DNA of 64,000 nucleotides from Trichococcus collinsii (GCF_900107505.1 NZ_FNQH01000001.1:558001-622000); one strand, 5' to 3'; shown: positions 16,359 through 25,361, numbered from the stretch's first letter. The notes: generated from the letters alone by a model not told the origin. Numbers and translations are program-made.

Positions 16359-16367
16359 ATTATAGCA
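16359..16367 (-). promoter_or_regulatory. Extended -10 promoter of nifJ
   Basis: The minus strand reads TGCTATAAT, a perfect extended -10 element. No good -35 is present (TACCGG at the expected distance). The predicted transcript start is about 100 bases upstream of nifJ. Confidence 0.55.
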
Positions 16368-16482
16368 AAAAAGTAAGTGCTCCGGTACACAAAGAAAGAC
16401 GTTTCTTTCCGAATTTCCAAAAGCTTAAAGGTTCTTTATGCTTCAATAATCTATTTCATTTTGTATAGTCGTTGAAAATATT

Positions 16483-17277
16483 TCACTCCTTACCTGGGGG
16501 AGTAAGGATAGGAATTTGCCTTCTGACGGTTGCAACACGTCCGAGATCCACCGTTACGATCGCGATATCTTCCTCAAAACCCAGTTGGGTCAGAACGCTT
16601 CCCCAAGGATCTACCACCAGCGAATGACCGTAGGCATGGTACCTAAAATCGAGGTCGCGGGCCGGACTGACCCCCACCATGAACAACTGGTTGTCGACTG
16701 CGCGAGCTCGGAACAGCAATTCCCAATGCGCCGGACCGGTCGTCATATTGAATGCGCCGGGCACAATGCAGACGAGGGCTCCTTGTTTTTGGAGCAGCTC
16801 CCAGTCGGTCTGGAATCGGATGTCAAAGCAGATACCCAAGCCGAAGAGGCCGAATTCGGTCTGAAACACACCCATTCCGTCCCCTGGAGTCAACGTATCG
16901 GATTCTCTGAATGCTTGCCCTCCATCGACCTGGATATCGAATAAATGCGTTTTGCTGTAGTCGTGGATTTCGTTGCCTTGGCGATCGAACGTATAGTTCG
17001 TGTTGTATATTTTGTTATCTCTGATTTGCGGAATCGATCCTCCAACCACATAGATAGCACTTTCTTTAGCCATCCCCGCGAGCCTTCGGTAAGTTTCTCC
17101 ACCTTTCGGTTCTGCGTAATCGCTGAAATAGGCGTTATCATAAGGACAATTGAACATTTCCGGGAGCACAGCCATATCCGCGCCACCCTGCGCTGCTTTT
17201 CTGACCAATTCCTCAGCACGTTTTAAGTTCGTTTCCTTATCCGCTGTCACCATCATCTGAAGTAAGGCTATTTTCAT
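16483..17277 (-). CDS. Carbon-nitrogen hydrolase (nitrilase superfamily, omega-amidase-like)
   Basis: 264 residues. It carries the nitrilase catalytic triad: Glu in VLPEMFNCPY, Lys in YSKTHLFDI, and Cys in GLGICFDIRF. The closest family pattern is the omega-amidase/NIT2 branch that hydrolyses alpha-ketoglutaramate and related omega-amides in transamination repair and methionine salvage; exact substrate is inference. Start 17277 is chosen because AGGAGG lies 9 bases upstream, and the GTG at 17286 directly abuts that site. It has its own promoter (17306-17334). Confidence 0.88.
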   Translation of the reverse strand: MKIALLQMMVTADKETNLKRAEELVRKAAQGGADMAVLPEMFNCPYDNAYFSDYAEPKGGETYRRLAGMAKESAIYVVGGSIPQIRDNKIYNTNYTFDRQGNEIHDYSKTHLFDIQVDGGQAFRESDTLTPGDGMGVFQTEFGLFGLGICFDIRFQTDWELLQKQGALVCIVPGAFNMTTGPAHWELLFRARAVDNQLFMVGVSPARDLDFRYHAYGHSLVVDPWGSVLTQLGFEEDIAIVTVDLGRVATVRRQIPILTPPGKE

Positions 17278-17305
17278 CCCCGTCACCCTCCTAATCGTTT
17301 CTATA

Positions 17306-17334
17306 AGTATAACGTTTTACTGCCCTAGTGTCAC
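17306..17334 (-). promoter_or_regulatory. Promoter of the nitrilase-family gene
   Basis: On the minus strand GTGACA (17334-17329), a 17-base spacer, then TATACT (17311-17306). It overlaps the right edge of the terminator of the upstream transpeptidase gene. Confidence 0.6.
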
Positions 17335-17370
17335 AAAAAGCAGAGACGGCTGGATTGCCCATCTCTGCTT
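17333..17370 (-). terminator. Terminator after the L,D-transpeptidase gene
   Basis: On the minus strand AGCAGAGA pairs with TCTCTGCT around a 15-base loop, followed by TTTTG. It starts 9 bases after the stop codon. Confidence 0.8.
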
Positions 17371-17378
17371 CTAGAAAT

Positions 17379-19781
17379 CTAATAGACAACAACTGGTGTA
17401 CCAACCGGATAACTGAAATACAATGTCCGGACAGCTTCATACGGTGTGTTGACGCAACCATGCGAACCGTAGTATAGGTAGATATCGCCGCCATAGCCAT
17501 GCGTCTGCCAAGGCGAATCGTGTAAGCCCACCATATTTCCCACGAACGGTATCCAGAAGCTGACGGGCGAAGCATAGTCCTCGCCGATCAGAACGGATGG
17601 CGATTGTTTAAACGGCTGGATATAGAACAAGCCTCGCGGCGTAGCGTTATTGGCCGATGGTTTGCCGGTGATGACCGGCGCTGAAACAAGCATCGTCTCG
17701 CCTTTATAGGCCCAAACACTCTGTTGACTCAAGCTTACGATAATATAACTGTTGCCAATGTAGTAATTGACACCAGAATTGCTGCGGAAATATCCGTTGA
17801 TCACCGTCCAATCCGGACCTTTTGCATAGGTTGGCAAACCTGAAAGGGCCACTTTGTCCACCCAACCGATGTAGCTGCCGTTCAGGGAAATGAGAACATA
17901 CTGACCGTCAGCGGATTCCCTGATCGCATCGACCTTCTGTCCGACATAGCTGTCCGTACTCGTCCGCCATTGGTAACCAGCATAGCCCCATGGCAAGGTA
18001 TCGATCGAAAAACCCGCTTTGGCGATTGTCGGTGAATAGCTCACGGAGATTCCCCCCGAAATATTCTGTGCTTGGGATCTGTAGCTGAAATCCCCCAAAG
18101 CTTTCTTATCGATCCAGCCTAATTTTTTTCCATTCAGGGAAAGAAGTACATACGATCCGTTGGCTGCTTCTTTCACCGCCTCAAATCGTTGTCCGAGATA
18201 GTCGGTTGAAGTGGCCATCTGTTGATAGCCGGGGTAACCCCACGGCAGACTGTCGATCGAATAGCCCGGTGAGGTAATGGCTGCCGTATAAGCAACAACG
18301 ACTGCAGAGGCGACATCCTGTAGTTTTGGCGGAACGGCGATATCAGTGAGTGCTCGTTTATCAACCCATCCCAATCGGGTCTCGTTGGAAGAAATCAAAA
18401 CATAGAGGCCGTTCGGCGACTCTTGGACAGCTTGGATGCGTTCTCCGGTATGGTTGCTTGTCGAATCAACTTGCCCATACCCGGCATAACCCCATGGTAA
18501 GCTGTCGATGGAAAATCCAGGTGCTGCTATAGTTGCTTTATAATCTACGGGTATTCCCGTTGCCAATTCCTGTACTTTGGGTTGGATATAGATATCTGTC
18601 AGTGCCCGTTTATCTATCCAACCCAATCTGTTTCTGTTCAGTACAATCAGCGCATATAGACCGTTGGCTGTCTCCTTGACTGCCTGTACGCTTTGGTTCA
18701 AGTAAGCCAAACTTGTTGTCATTTGAGCATACCCGGCATAGCCCCATGGTAAGCTGTCGATGGAAAATCCGGCTGCACCGATCCGGGCGGAATAGTCGAC
18801 AGTCAACGCTGAAGCAATATCCTGCACTTTAGGCTGACTGTAAATATCCGCCAGAGCGCGCTTGTCAATCCAACCCAACTTTTCTCCATTGAGGGAAATT
18901 AGCACATACTGACCATTTGCGGTTTCTTTTTCGGCCTGAATTGTTTGATTCAAATAAGCTGCGCTCGTCGTCATATGCAGGTACCCCGAGTAACCCCAGG
19001 GAAGACTATCAATCGAAAAGTTGGCTACGTTAATGCGGGCAGTGTAATCCACGGCAATCGCTGAAGCTAGGTCTTGTACCTTAGGAATGACGACGATATC
19101 GGATAAGGCGCGCTTGTCGACCCAGCCCAATTTTTCTCCGTTCAGCACTGCCAATGCGTAAAGACCGTTCTGCGATTCTCTGATCACCTCGATTTTTTGA
19201 CCTACATAATCCTTCGTCATGTAGCGAAATGCATAGCCTGAGTAACCCCAAGGAAGACTGTCGAGCGTATAGTCCCCTTTGGCAATGACAGCTGTGTAGG
19301 AAACGGCAACGTCAGAAGAACTTTCCTTCACTTCGGGTAATATTGTTGCCGATGTAGTCATTTCCATTGCGGATGCAGACTCAAGAGGAGTGGCATCGCT
19401 TGGCTGAGGGGCGGCTTCGGTAACATCTGGTATCGATCCGGTCGCCGAAGGGATACCCTCGTTGCTTGCAGGCACCACTTCATCAGATGCTTCCGAAGAG
19501 TTATCCGATGGCGCAACCGCTGTAAGGTTCGGTGTTCCAGTCACTGGCTCCTCTGGCAGAACATCGGCAGCTTTGTCTGTGTCCTCATAGAGGATGGATG
19601 ATTGCTCGATCATATCCGGTAATTCTGTTTGGGACGACTCGCTCCCGATGGTGCTGCTTGCTTTTGCACCGGTAGTTTCCGCAAAAACTGAAGGTGCCGG
19701 TGCCGCAGTCAGCATGGCTGCTGACAGACTGCAAACCAAAACGGTACACCATTGAGATTTGACTTTACGCAATTTTTTCAT
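17379..19781 (-). CDS. Secreted L,D-transpeptidase with six GW-like modules
   Basis: 800 residues. A signal peptide ends near residue 34 (APSVFA-ET), followed by a low-complexity Ser/Thr/Pro/Glu linker to about 155. Six tandem modules of about 82 residues follow (about 157-650), each containing DSLPWGY[SAP]GY and LGW[VI]DK[RK]AL, a GW/SH3-like wall-binding repeat. The C-terminal 140 residues are a YkuD domain with VITGKPSANNATPRG, the His in VGLHDSPW and the catalytic Cys in YGSHGCVN. Such enzymes form 3-3 crosslinks or anchor proteins in peptidoglycan. The modules probably bind teichoic acid or glycan and keep the enzyme on the wall. It is monocistronic, with a very AT-rich upstream region. 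Confidence 0.93.
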   Translation of the reverse strand: MKKLRKVKSQWCTVLVCSLSAAMLTAAPAPSVFAETTGAKASSTIGSESSQTELPDMIEQSSILYEDTDKAADVLPEEPVTGTPNLTAVAPSDNSSEASDEVVPASNEGIPSATGSIPDVTEAAPQPSDATPLESASAMEMTTSATILPEVKESSSDVAVSYTAVIAKGDYTLDSLPWGYSGYAFRYMTKDYVGQKIEVIRESQNGLYALAVLNGEKLGWVDKRALSDIVVIPKVQDLASAIAVDYTARINVANFSIDSLPWGYSGYLHMTTSAAYLNQTIQAEKETANGQYVLISLNGEKLGWIDKRALADIYSQPKVQDIASALTVDYSARIGAAGFSIDSLPWGYAGYAQMTTSLAYLNQSVQAVKETANGLYALIVLNRNRLGWIDKRALTDIYIQPKVQELATGIPVDYKATIAAPGFSIDSLPWGYAGYGQVDSTSNHTGERIQAVQESPNGLYVLISSNETRLGWVDKRALTDIAVPPKLQDVASAVVVAYTAAITSPGYSIDSLPWGYPGYQQMATSTDYLGQRFEAVKEAANGSYVLLSLNGKKLGWIDKKALGDFSYRSQAQNISGGISVSYSPTIAKAGFSIDTLPWGYAGYQWRTSTDSYVGQKVDAIRESADGQYVLISLNGSYIGWVDKVALSGLPTYAKGPDWTVINGYFRSNSGVNYYIGNSYIIVSLSQQSVWAYKGETMLVSAPVITGKPSANNATPRGLFYIQPFKQSPSVLIGEDYASPVSFWIPFVGNMVGLHDSPWQTHGYGGDIYLYYGSHGCVNTPYEAVRTLYFSYPVGTPVVVY

Positions 19782-19823
19782 GACTTACCCCACCAATCTA
19801 TTTAAAATTGCAAAGGCTTACAT

Positions 19824-19851
19824 TTTATACGAAAAAATTTGAGAACGGCAA
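19824..19851 (-). promoter_or_regulatory. Candidate promoter of the L,D-transpeptidase gene
   Basis: On the minus strand TTGCCG (19851-19846), a 16-base spacer, then TATAAA (19829-19824). The stretch 19866-19935 just upstream is extremely AT-rich and could act as an UP element. Confidence 0.35.
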
Positions 19852-19956
19852 TTCGAAAATCCATTTCATACTTTTATTATATCAATATATTTTATATCTT
19901 CAATATATATAATCTAATTTCTGATTTTTATTGAAAAATTGGCTACCGGACATATG

Positions 19957-20004
19957 AAAAGAGCCGAGCTGAAACCGATCGGGTCCCTGCTCAACTCTTC
20001 CTTT
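19957..20004 (-). terminator. Terminator after the Lon-family gene
   Basis: On the minus strand AAGAGTTGAGC pairs with GCTCGGCTCTT (two U-G pairs), followed by TTC. The stem is perfect as RNA only on the minus strand, which gives its direction. Confidence 0.7.
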
Positions 20005-20041
20005 CATCTAAAGTACACGAGGACATTATGACAAAGCTGGA

Positions 20042-22489
20042 TCATTCTAAATCGTACTCGTCACTGCTACTGTTGCCGTACCGGTCACTTGCAGCCTGAA
20101 CGGCTTCTATGCTCTTGTTGTATTTTTCCAGTTTCAGTTGGACTTTACGGAAGACACTGCCTTCCGTGAAATTTCCGTCCGGTTCGCGTTTTCCACAATT
20201 CATCCCCGTCAAAAGCTCGATTCCTTCCGAAATAGTTTTAACGGAATAGATATGAAATTTAGCATCCTTCACTGCCTCGATGATTTCCTCCTTCAGCATG
20301 AGATCTTCCACATTTTGATTCGGAATAATGACACCGTGTTCTCCGCTCAATCCTTTCGCTTGGCACAGATCGAAAAAGCTTTCGATTTTCTCGGTGGCCC
20401 CGCCGATCGGTTGTATTTCACCTTTCTGATTGATGGAACCCGTGACCGCAAGATTCTGTCTCAGTGGCACATCAGCAAGGCTGGACAGGAGTGCATAAAG
20501 TTCAGCACTTGAGGCACTGTCCCCGTCGACTCCGCCGTAATTCTGTTCAAAAGTCAACTGGGCACTCACTGCCAGCGGTTTTTCCTGAGCAAACTGCCCA
20601 CCTAGAAAGCCTGCCAATGTCAGTACCCCTTTTGAATGGCTGCTGCCACTCATTTTGGTTTCGCGCTCAATGTTTGTCACGCCATTCGAACCGATATAGG
20701 TACGAGCTGTGATTCGCGTCGGATGGCCAAAAGCATATTCTTCGGTCTGGATGACTGAAAGGCCGTTCACTTGGCCAACAACCGAATCCTGAACATCAAT
20801 CATGATTTTGTTCTTCAATAACATTTCCTGGAATTTTTCTTCGATCATATTTGCCCTGTATTTCCTGTCTGCCAGCGCTTTTTTCACGTGACCCTCAGAA
20901 ACGATCGTTGCGCCTTCGTATTTGGCGATGGCACTAGATTCATGGACAATTTCAGTGATTTCGTTGAATTGCGTGGACAATTTGGCCTGATTGCCGGCAA
21001 GCCGTGATCCGTACTCAATGATTTTACCTAAGCCGCTTCGGTCAAAATGTAGGATTCCTGTCTGCTCGCAGATTGAGCTAATAAATGAGACATATTTTCT
21101 GATATTCTCTCCATTGCGGTCCATACTGATATCGAAATCGACTTTTACTTTGAAGAGCTTCCTGAAATCTTCATCATAGGTCAATATTTTGTAAAATATC
21201 GGACTCCCGATCAAAATGATTTTGACGTTCAAGGGAATCGTTTCCGGTTTCAGTGTCAAAGTCGGCACGTAGCGGTATTGTTCCCCGATATTTTCAATCA
21301 GTGCTTGTTGATGTTTCAATACTTTTTTCAGGGCATCCCACATGAATGGATCAAACAGGACATCTTTTGCCTGCAGCACCAGATACCCGCCGTTTGCCTG
21401 ATGGATGGCGCCTGCTTTCACCATTGTGAAGTCAGTCGTAGTGAACATAAATTGGTTTTTGTATTCTATTTTCCCGAAGATATTGTAATAGTTCGTAAAA
21501 GGTTCGATGATCGCTGGGGCACCTTTGCTGTTTTCATTGTTCACAAAGAGATTGACTTTGTATTTTATGAAGGGGTCACCATCGTTTTCCGGTAGCTGGA
21601 AAGGATTTTGCGCTTGTGGTGCATCAGCCAATCGGAAGATGAGATTGTTTTCGGTAATGTCCGTCAGCACCTTATCGAGGTAATCCAAGATTTTTTCTGA
21701 ATAAGCGTACTTTTCTTTCAATCTGGCGATGGGAGGCTCCGTTGCAAACTGGGTTATCTGCCTGTCCAATTCCTTGAGCTGTTTGTCAGCCTCTTTTTCG
21801 AGTGCGCGGGAACCGCGGATGATTTCATCCAGGCGCTTTTCAAGCTTGTAGGTATTTTCATCAATGGTTTTGCGTTCTTCTGCCGAAAGAACTTTATATT
21901 CTTCCGGGGAAAGCTGCTTGCCGTCTTTGATCGGTATCAAAGCCACGCGGCCGGGTGCTTGCCGGACGACGAATCCAGCTTTGAAAGCCTCCTGTTCGAT
22001 GCTCCGAAAAACAGCATCCACTTTCTCCTGAACCACTTGAATGATGGTGCCTTTCTGTTGATCATAATCACTGCTCTCGAATGTTTTCGGAATGAGGCTG
22101 CGCATGTCTTCTACGAACTCGGTCATGTCATTGCGGAATATTTTGCCTTGTCCTGCAGGTAGAGACACTGCGATTGGTTTGTCCCGATCGGTAAAATTGT
22201 AGATATAGCACCAATCATCGGGCGTGTTGCCTTTCTCGGCCAAACTGGACACTACGGTCTGGACGTAGGTGCTCTTTCCTGTTCCTGGTGGGCCGGAAAC
22301 GAAAATATTGTAGCCAGGCACTGTCATTCCCAACCCGAAGTCCATCGATTTCACGGCCCGATCCTGACCGATGATGCCTTGCAAGGGAGGGACATCCCTG
22401 GATGATTCGCAAAAATTTAGTTCGCCGGTATGCAGATAACTCCAACGCAGCTTCTCGAACGGAATACGGTATTTTTCTTCAATCGACAT
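20042..22489 (-). CDS. Lon-family (LonC/LonB-like) ATP-dependent protease
   Basis: 815 residues. The AAA+ region has Walker A GPPGTGKST near residue 65, a long helical insertion (about 150-290), and a gap before NGGYLVLQAKDVLFDP. The C-terminal Lon proteolytic domain has the catalytic dyad: Ser in GVDGDSASSAEL and Lys in GGATEKIESF. It lacks the N-terminal LAN substrate domain of classical LonA and belongs to the AAA_32 type found in Firmicutes. Start 22489 follows AAGGAG at 9-10 bases; an upstream in-frame start at 22534 lacks one. A cre-like site lies just after its promoter, which suggests catabolite control. Substrates are unknown. Confidence 0.9.
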   Translation of the reverse strand: MSIEEKYRIPFEKLRWSYLHTGELNFCESSRDVPPLQGIIGQDRAVKSMDFGLGMTVPGYNIFVSGPPGTGKSTYVQTVVSSLAEKGNTPDDWCYIYNFTDRDKPIAVSLPAGQGKIFRNDMTEFVEDMRSLIPKTFESSDYDQQKGTIIQVVQEKVDAVFRSIEQEAFKAGFVVRQAPGRVALIPIKDGKQLSPEEYKVLSAEERKTIDENTYKLEKRLDEIIRGSRALEKEADKQLKELDRQITQFATEPPIARLKEKYAYSEKILDYLDKVLTDITENNLIFRLADAPQAQNPFQLPENDGDPFIKYKVNLFVNNENSKGAPAIIEPFTNYYNIFGKIEYKNQFMFTTTDFTMVKAGAIHQANGGYLVLQAKDVLFDPFMWDALKKVLKHQQALIENIGEQYRYVPTLTLKPETIPLNVKIILIGSPIFYKILTYDEDFRKLFKVKVDFDISMDRNGENIRKYVSFISSICEQTGILHFDRSGLGKIIEYGSRLAGNQAKLSTQFNEITEIVHESSAIAKYEGATIVSEGHVKKALADRKYRANMIEEKFQEMLLKNKIMIDVQDSVVGQVNGLSVIQTEEYAFGHPTRITARTYIGSNGVTNIERETKMSGSSHSKGVLTLAGFLGGQFAQEKPLAVSAQLTFEQNYGGVDGDSASSAELYALLSSLADVPLRQNLAVTGSINQKGEIQPIGGATEKIESFFDLCQAKGLSGEHGVIIPNQNVEDLMLKEEIIEAVKDAKFHIYSVKTISEGIELLTGMNCGKREPDGNFTEGSVFRKVQLKLEKYNKSIEAVQAASDRYGNSSSDEYDLE

Positions 22490-22556
22490 GCAAAGGACTC
22501 CTTTACTGTTGGATTGCGCTGTTTGTGCCGACAAATATATATCCGGACACCAAATT

Positions 22557-22570
22557 CGTAAGCGCTATCA
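22557..22570 (-). promoter_or_regulatory. cre-like (CcpA) site downstream of the lon-like promoter
   Basis: The minus strand reads TGATAGCGCTTACG, matching 12 of 14 positions of the cre consensus TGWAARCGYTWNCW. It sits about +6 to +19 relative to the predicted transcript start, a roadblock position. Confidence 0.4.
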
Positions 22571-22582
22571 TTCCTCTACTCT

Positions 22583-22612
22583 ATTGTATAACAATTTTGA
22601 TGAGATGTGGAA
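22583..22612 (-). promoter_or_regulatory. Promoter of the Lon-family gene
   Basis: On the minus strand TTCCAC (22612-22607), an 18-base spacer, then TACAAT (22588-22583). Confidence 0.5.
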
Positions 22613-22733
22613 TTTTTTCCTTTTTGATTTGATTGTTACACTAATTATTATTACGCAAAAATTATCATCAACCACTTTTCACGCATGGATTGCTGCGCTA
22701 TACTGATTTAATAGGACGGAGGGACTCACGAGC

Positions 22734-23192
22734 ATGCATTTTACTTTTAACACCAAATTTACAGTTTTATGCCTCTGGATGGGTGTCATTTTTCTCCTGT
22801 CGCATCAAAATGGTCAGGATTCATCCGAAACAAGCGGCATCCTTTTGGAATTACTGAAATTTATTGGGATTGGACCCGGCAGTTCCGTTCAGGGTGCACT
22901 CAGTTACCTGATCCGTAAGGCAGGCCATTTCAGCGAATACTTGATTTTGGCGATTTTATTTTTACGTTATCGAAAACAACAAGGATCGTCGGGAAAATCA
23001 GTTTTTTATGCGTTTCTGTTTGTATTTCTGTATGCCTCTTCGGACGAATTCCATCAATCCTTCATTCCGGGAAGAGGTCCGGCCTTTTCCGACGTATTGA
23101 TCGATACAGCAGGCGGACTGACCGGCATCATGCTTTACGAATGGAAGCAGAGAATGATGGAGCGTCAAAATCCGATTTACTGCAAAAAATAA
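22734..23192 (+). CDS. VanZ-family membrane protein
   Basis: 152 residues with about four membrane segments. The VanZ pattern is clear: SHQNGQDSSETSG after the first helix, RKAGHFSEYLILAIL, and DEFHQSFIPGRGPAFSDVLIDT. VanZ-like proteins can lower susceptibility to teicoplanin and other lipopeptides in some hosts, but most, like this one outside any van cluster, have no defined role. The ribosome binding site is GGAGGG about 11 bases upstream. It is divergent from the Lon-family gene and monocistronic. Confidence 0.9.
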   Translation: MHFTFNTKFTVLCLWMGVIFLLSHQNGQDSSETSGILLELLKFIGIGPGSSVQGALSYLIRKAGHFSEYLILAILFLRYRKQQGSSGKSVFYAFLFVFLYASSDEFHQSFIPGRGPAFSDVLIDTAGGLTGIMLYEWKQRMMERQNPIYCKK

Positions 23193-23228
23193 ACAGGCAT
23201 CCGTCTTTCTGATGGATGCCTGTTTTAA
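23191..23228. terminator. Bidirectional terminator after vanZ-like and nuclease genes
   Basis: AACAGGCATCC pairs with GGATGCCTGTT around an 11-base loop, with T's on the plus side and TTTATTTTTT on the minus side. It lies between convergent genes. Confidence 0.9.
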
Positions 23229-23254
23229 AATTATAGGAGCTTTATACCGCTGAG

Positions 23255-23953
23255 CTAGTCGACCGCGTCTTTGGGCTCGTTGAAGACATAGACGTTCAAA
23301 TCGACTGAATCATCGTTGACACTTTTTGCCATGATGTGCAGCCCTTCGCAGATTAATTCATCATCTTGGAAGAGTGGTGTCACACGATAGCGGACGGTGG
23401 TGCCTGCTTGAATCGCTTCACTCACAATGAATTCCGAGGCGAAATACATTGCCGGATAGTTCGCGTTTCGGTACAACGTTACCAAATTGCGCCAGTCCTC
23501 ACCACTTCCTCCGAGAACATCCGCCAGCAAATGACCGCGATTCAACTGTTTTGGATTCGAATCATTTTGATTGCTTTTCGACCAGCCGGTCGGCAGAATG
23601 CTGCTGTTTGCATCGGTTCCCGTCTGATACATTTCCAGTGTGATCATGGCGTTCACTGTGGTTACTCGGTTCAGCTCATCCAAATCGCCGTAACTGATCC
23701 AGCCTTCCTCATCAAAGTGCAATTCTGAATCATCAAAGGTACTCTTTCCACCATTTATTTCAATTGTATCCGTACCTGTATATTGAGGCGCATCATCCGT
23801 GGACAGGATTACTGAAGTAGTGATTGTAACATCCTGGTTTGAAGTCGGATTGACGTCTTCCTGTATCTCTATCCAGGTAAGGATGAGAAAACATGCAAAC
23901 AACAACAGCAGCCGCAATAGTTTGTGCTTACCTGAAGTTTTTCTTTTTGCCAT
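23255..23953 (-). CDS. Secreted or membrane-anchored DNA/RNA non-specific endonuclease (EndA-like)
   Basis: 232 residues. A basic N-terminus and one hydrophobic segment (about 11-27) form a signal anchor. The catalytic region is a beta-beta-alpha-metal nuclease: QLNRGHLLADVLGG carries the general-base His, with Asn in place of the Asp of the usual DRGH, followed by EDWRNLVTLYRNAN with metal-binding Asn residues. Related enzymes degrade DNA outside the cell for nutrition, biofilm escape or competence uptake (pneumococcal EndA). No competence genes are adjacent. The ribosome binding site is GGGGGGAAG. Confidence 0.85.
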   Translation of the reverse strand: MAKRKTSGKHKLLRLLLLFACFLILTWIEIQEDVNPTSNQDVTITTSVILSTDDAPQYTGTDTIEINGGKSTFDDSELHFDEEGWISYGDLDELNRVTTVNAMITLEMYQTGTDANSSILPTGWSKSNQNDSNPKQLNRGHLLADVLGGSGEDWRNLVTLYRNANYPAMYFASEFIVSEAIQAGTTVRYRVTPLFQDDELICEGLHIMAKSVNDDSVDLNVYVFNEPKDAVD

Positions 23954-24116
23954 TTCTTCCCCCCATTGTTAAGAATTGTAACATCGTTCAGTATGGATAA
24001 AGAACGGCTTCATTCATTGAACGCATTCCTTCATTCTATCAGGCAACCATTGGGAGTGCAAACCAAATTCTAGTGACAAGCGAACACATTCCCTTTTACT
24101 TTTATAGTCCTTTATT

Positions 24117-24154
24117 TTTATAAAAAACGACTCTTCTGTATGGAAGAGTCGTTT
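24117..24154 (-). terminator. Terminator after the metallophosphoesterase gene
   Basis: On the minus strand AACGACTCTTC pairs with GAAGAGTCGTT, followed by TTTTATAAAAA. It lies 9 bases after the stop. Confidence 0.88.
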
Positions 24155-24162
24155 GTGCACTA

Positions 24163-25086
24163 TTATTCAGTTGCGGGTTCATTTTTGACACTCGCCCGGA
24201 TATCGAATTTCCCGATTGGATCCGGTCCACGCATGACTTCCCGTTTGATCTGGAGCAGGCCGTCCTCATTCACGCGCGTTTTCCATCTGACCAATTGGAT
24301 CTGGCCACCGGTAATCTCGATGGCGGTGATGCTTGTTGGATAGATGCAGCAACCCGAATTGAAGTAAGGCAAATCTTTGGTCTTAGGATATTTGAAGCGG
24401 TGCGTATGGCCACAGATCAGCATTTTTTCATGCTTCTGGATCCACTTCACGTAGTTTTTTTCAATTTTGTGCCGTTTGTTCATATTTTTCACGGGACTTG
24501 TCGGGCTCTTGACGCCGAATGCGTGCAGGAACCGCCAAAAGTACTTTAAGGAAAGCATCGTTGGATACCAAAGTTGATCATTAGGCAGATCGCCCTGCAT
24601 CCCATGAACGACGAATATTTCCTGCTTCGTCTTCCGGTCCTTCAAAACCAATGCTTCGATTGGTCGGATCCCAGGGAGAAAATCATAGAAAAACTCGGTA
24701 TACTCATCGTAGTTCCGGAAGTAATTTCGTTCCACATACCATTGATTTTTCAGAAAGATATTATGGTTCCCGTAAATCATGATCAGACGTTTTTCGTCAT
24801 AAAAACGTTTCAGGATAGCAAATACCTCAGGATGGGCATTTTTGATGTGCTTAAACTCGTGGTGTTCCCACAGTTCATCACCGTCCCCGTTTTCAACGTA
24901 TATGAATTCGTTCTTATAATAGTATTCCATCGCGTACAAAAAAATGTTTTTATTCCGTGAGAATTCATCTGATAAGCTCCCATCGCCTCTATGACAGTCA
25001 CTCAAAAAAACATAATTGGATGTATCATCGATGTATTCAACCCTCGCTTTTTCATATGCCTCCGTAAGCCGTTTATCCGTAAACAT
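24163..25086 (-). CDS. Metallophosphoesterase (calcineurin-like)
   Basis: 307 residues with the full set of dimetal phosphoesterase motifs in order: FLSDCHRGDG (D-x-H), YVENGDGDELWE (G-D-x-x-E), IYGNHN (GNH), VVHGMQGD (second His) and ICGHTHRF (GHTH). No signal peptide is seen, so it is cytoplasmic. The substrate (protein, nucleotide or lipid phosphate) cannot be told. Start 25086 is chosen from GAGGTGA 5 bases upstream; the GTG at 25095 is part of that site. It is monocistronic. Confidence 0.88.
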   Translation of the reverse strand: MFTDKRLTEAYEKARVEYIDDTSNYVFLSDCHRGDGSLSDEFSRNKNIFLYAMEYYYKNEFIYVENGDGDELWEHHEFKHIKNAHPEVFAILKRFYDEKRLIMIYGNHNIFLKNQWYVERNYFRNYDEYTEFFYDFLPGIRPIEALVLKDRKTKQEIFVVHGMQGDLPNDQLWYPTMLSLKYFWRFLHAFGVKSPTSPVKNMNKRHKIEKNYVKWIQKHEKMLICGHTHRFKYPKTKDLPYFNSGCCIYPTSITAIEITGGQIQLVRWKTRVNEDGLLQIKREVMRGPDPIGKFDIRASVKNEPATE

Positions 25087-25127
25087 GCACTTCACCTCAT
25101 CTCATCTCATTAATCAAGTTAACTCTA

Positions 25128-25361
25128 TTATAGTTCTCTAAGGTCAGAAGTGCTACTATTTAAAGTAAACAGTAGGATGACCAAAAAGACCATCCCGAAA
25201 CCAACGATGTAAAAATAAGTGAGATGGGCTGAGATTGGGATACCTTGCTTGAAGCATCCACGGTAATTTGACCTTCTTCGATCAGGAAATCCATGCGAAG
25301 ATTTGCGAAAAAAAAGTAGCAAAACATACACAAATAAAAGCTGTAACCAAATCTGCCACAC
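25128..25361 (-). pseudogene. Possible remnant of a small membrane protein gene
   Basis: The minus strand carries a 77-codon frame with two hydrophobic segments (LQLLFVYVLLLFF and YFYIVGFGMVFLVILLFTL). The stretch between them is basic and odd, whereas a second frame over the same stretch reads ANLRMDFLIEEGQITVDASS, which looks more protein-like. A small two-TM protein broken by two compensating indels would explain this. The frame has no ribosome binding site and starts right after the cysK terminator. It could equally be chance. Confidence 0.25.

Noticed and set aside
23232-23262. tRNA D-arm-like string on the minus strand (CTAGCTCAGCGGTATAAAGC)
   Set aside because: No acceptor stem, anticodon arm or T-arm can be formed around it, and it overlaps the nuclease stop codon. 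It is a chance match.
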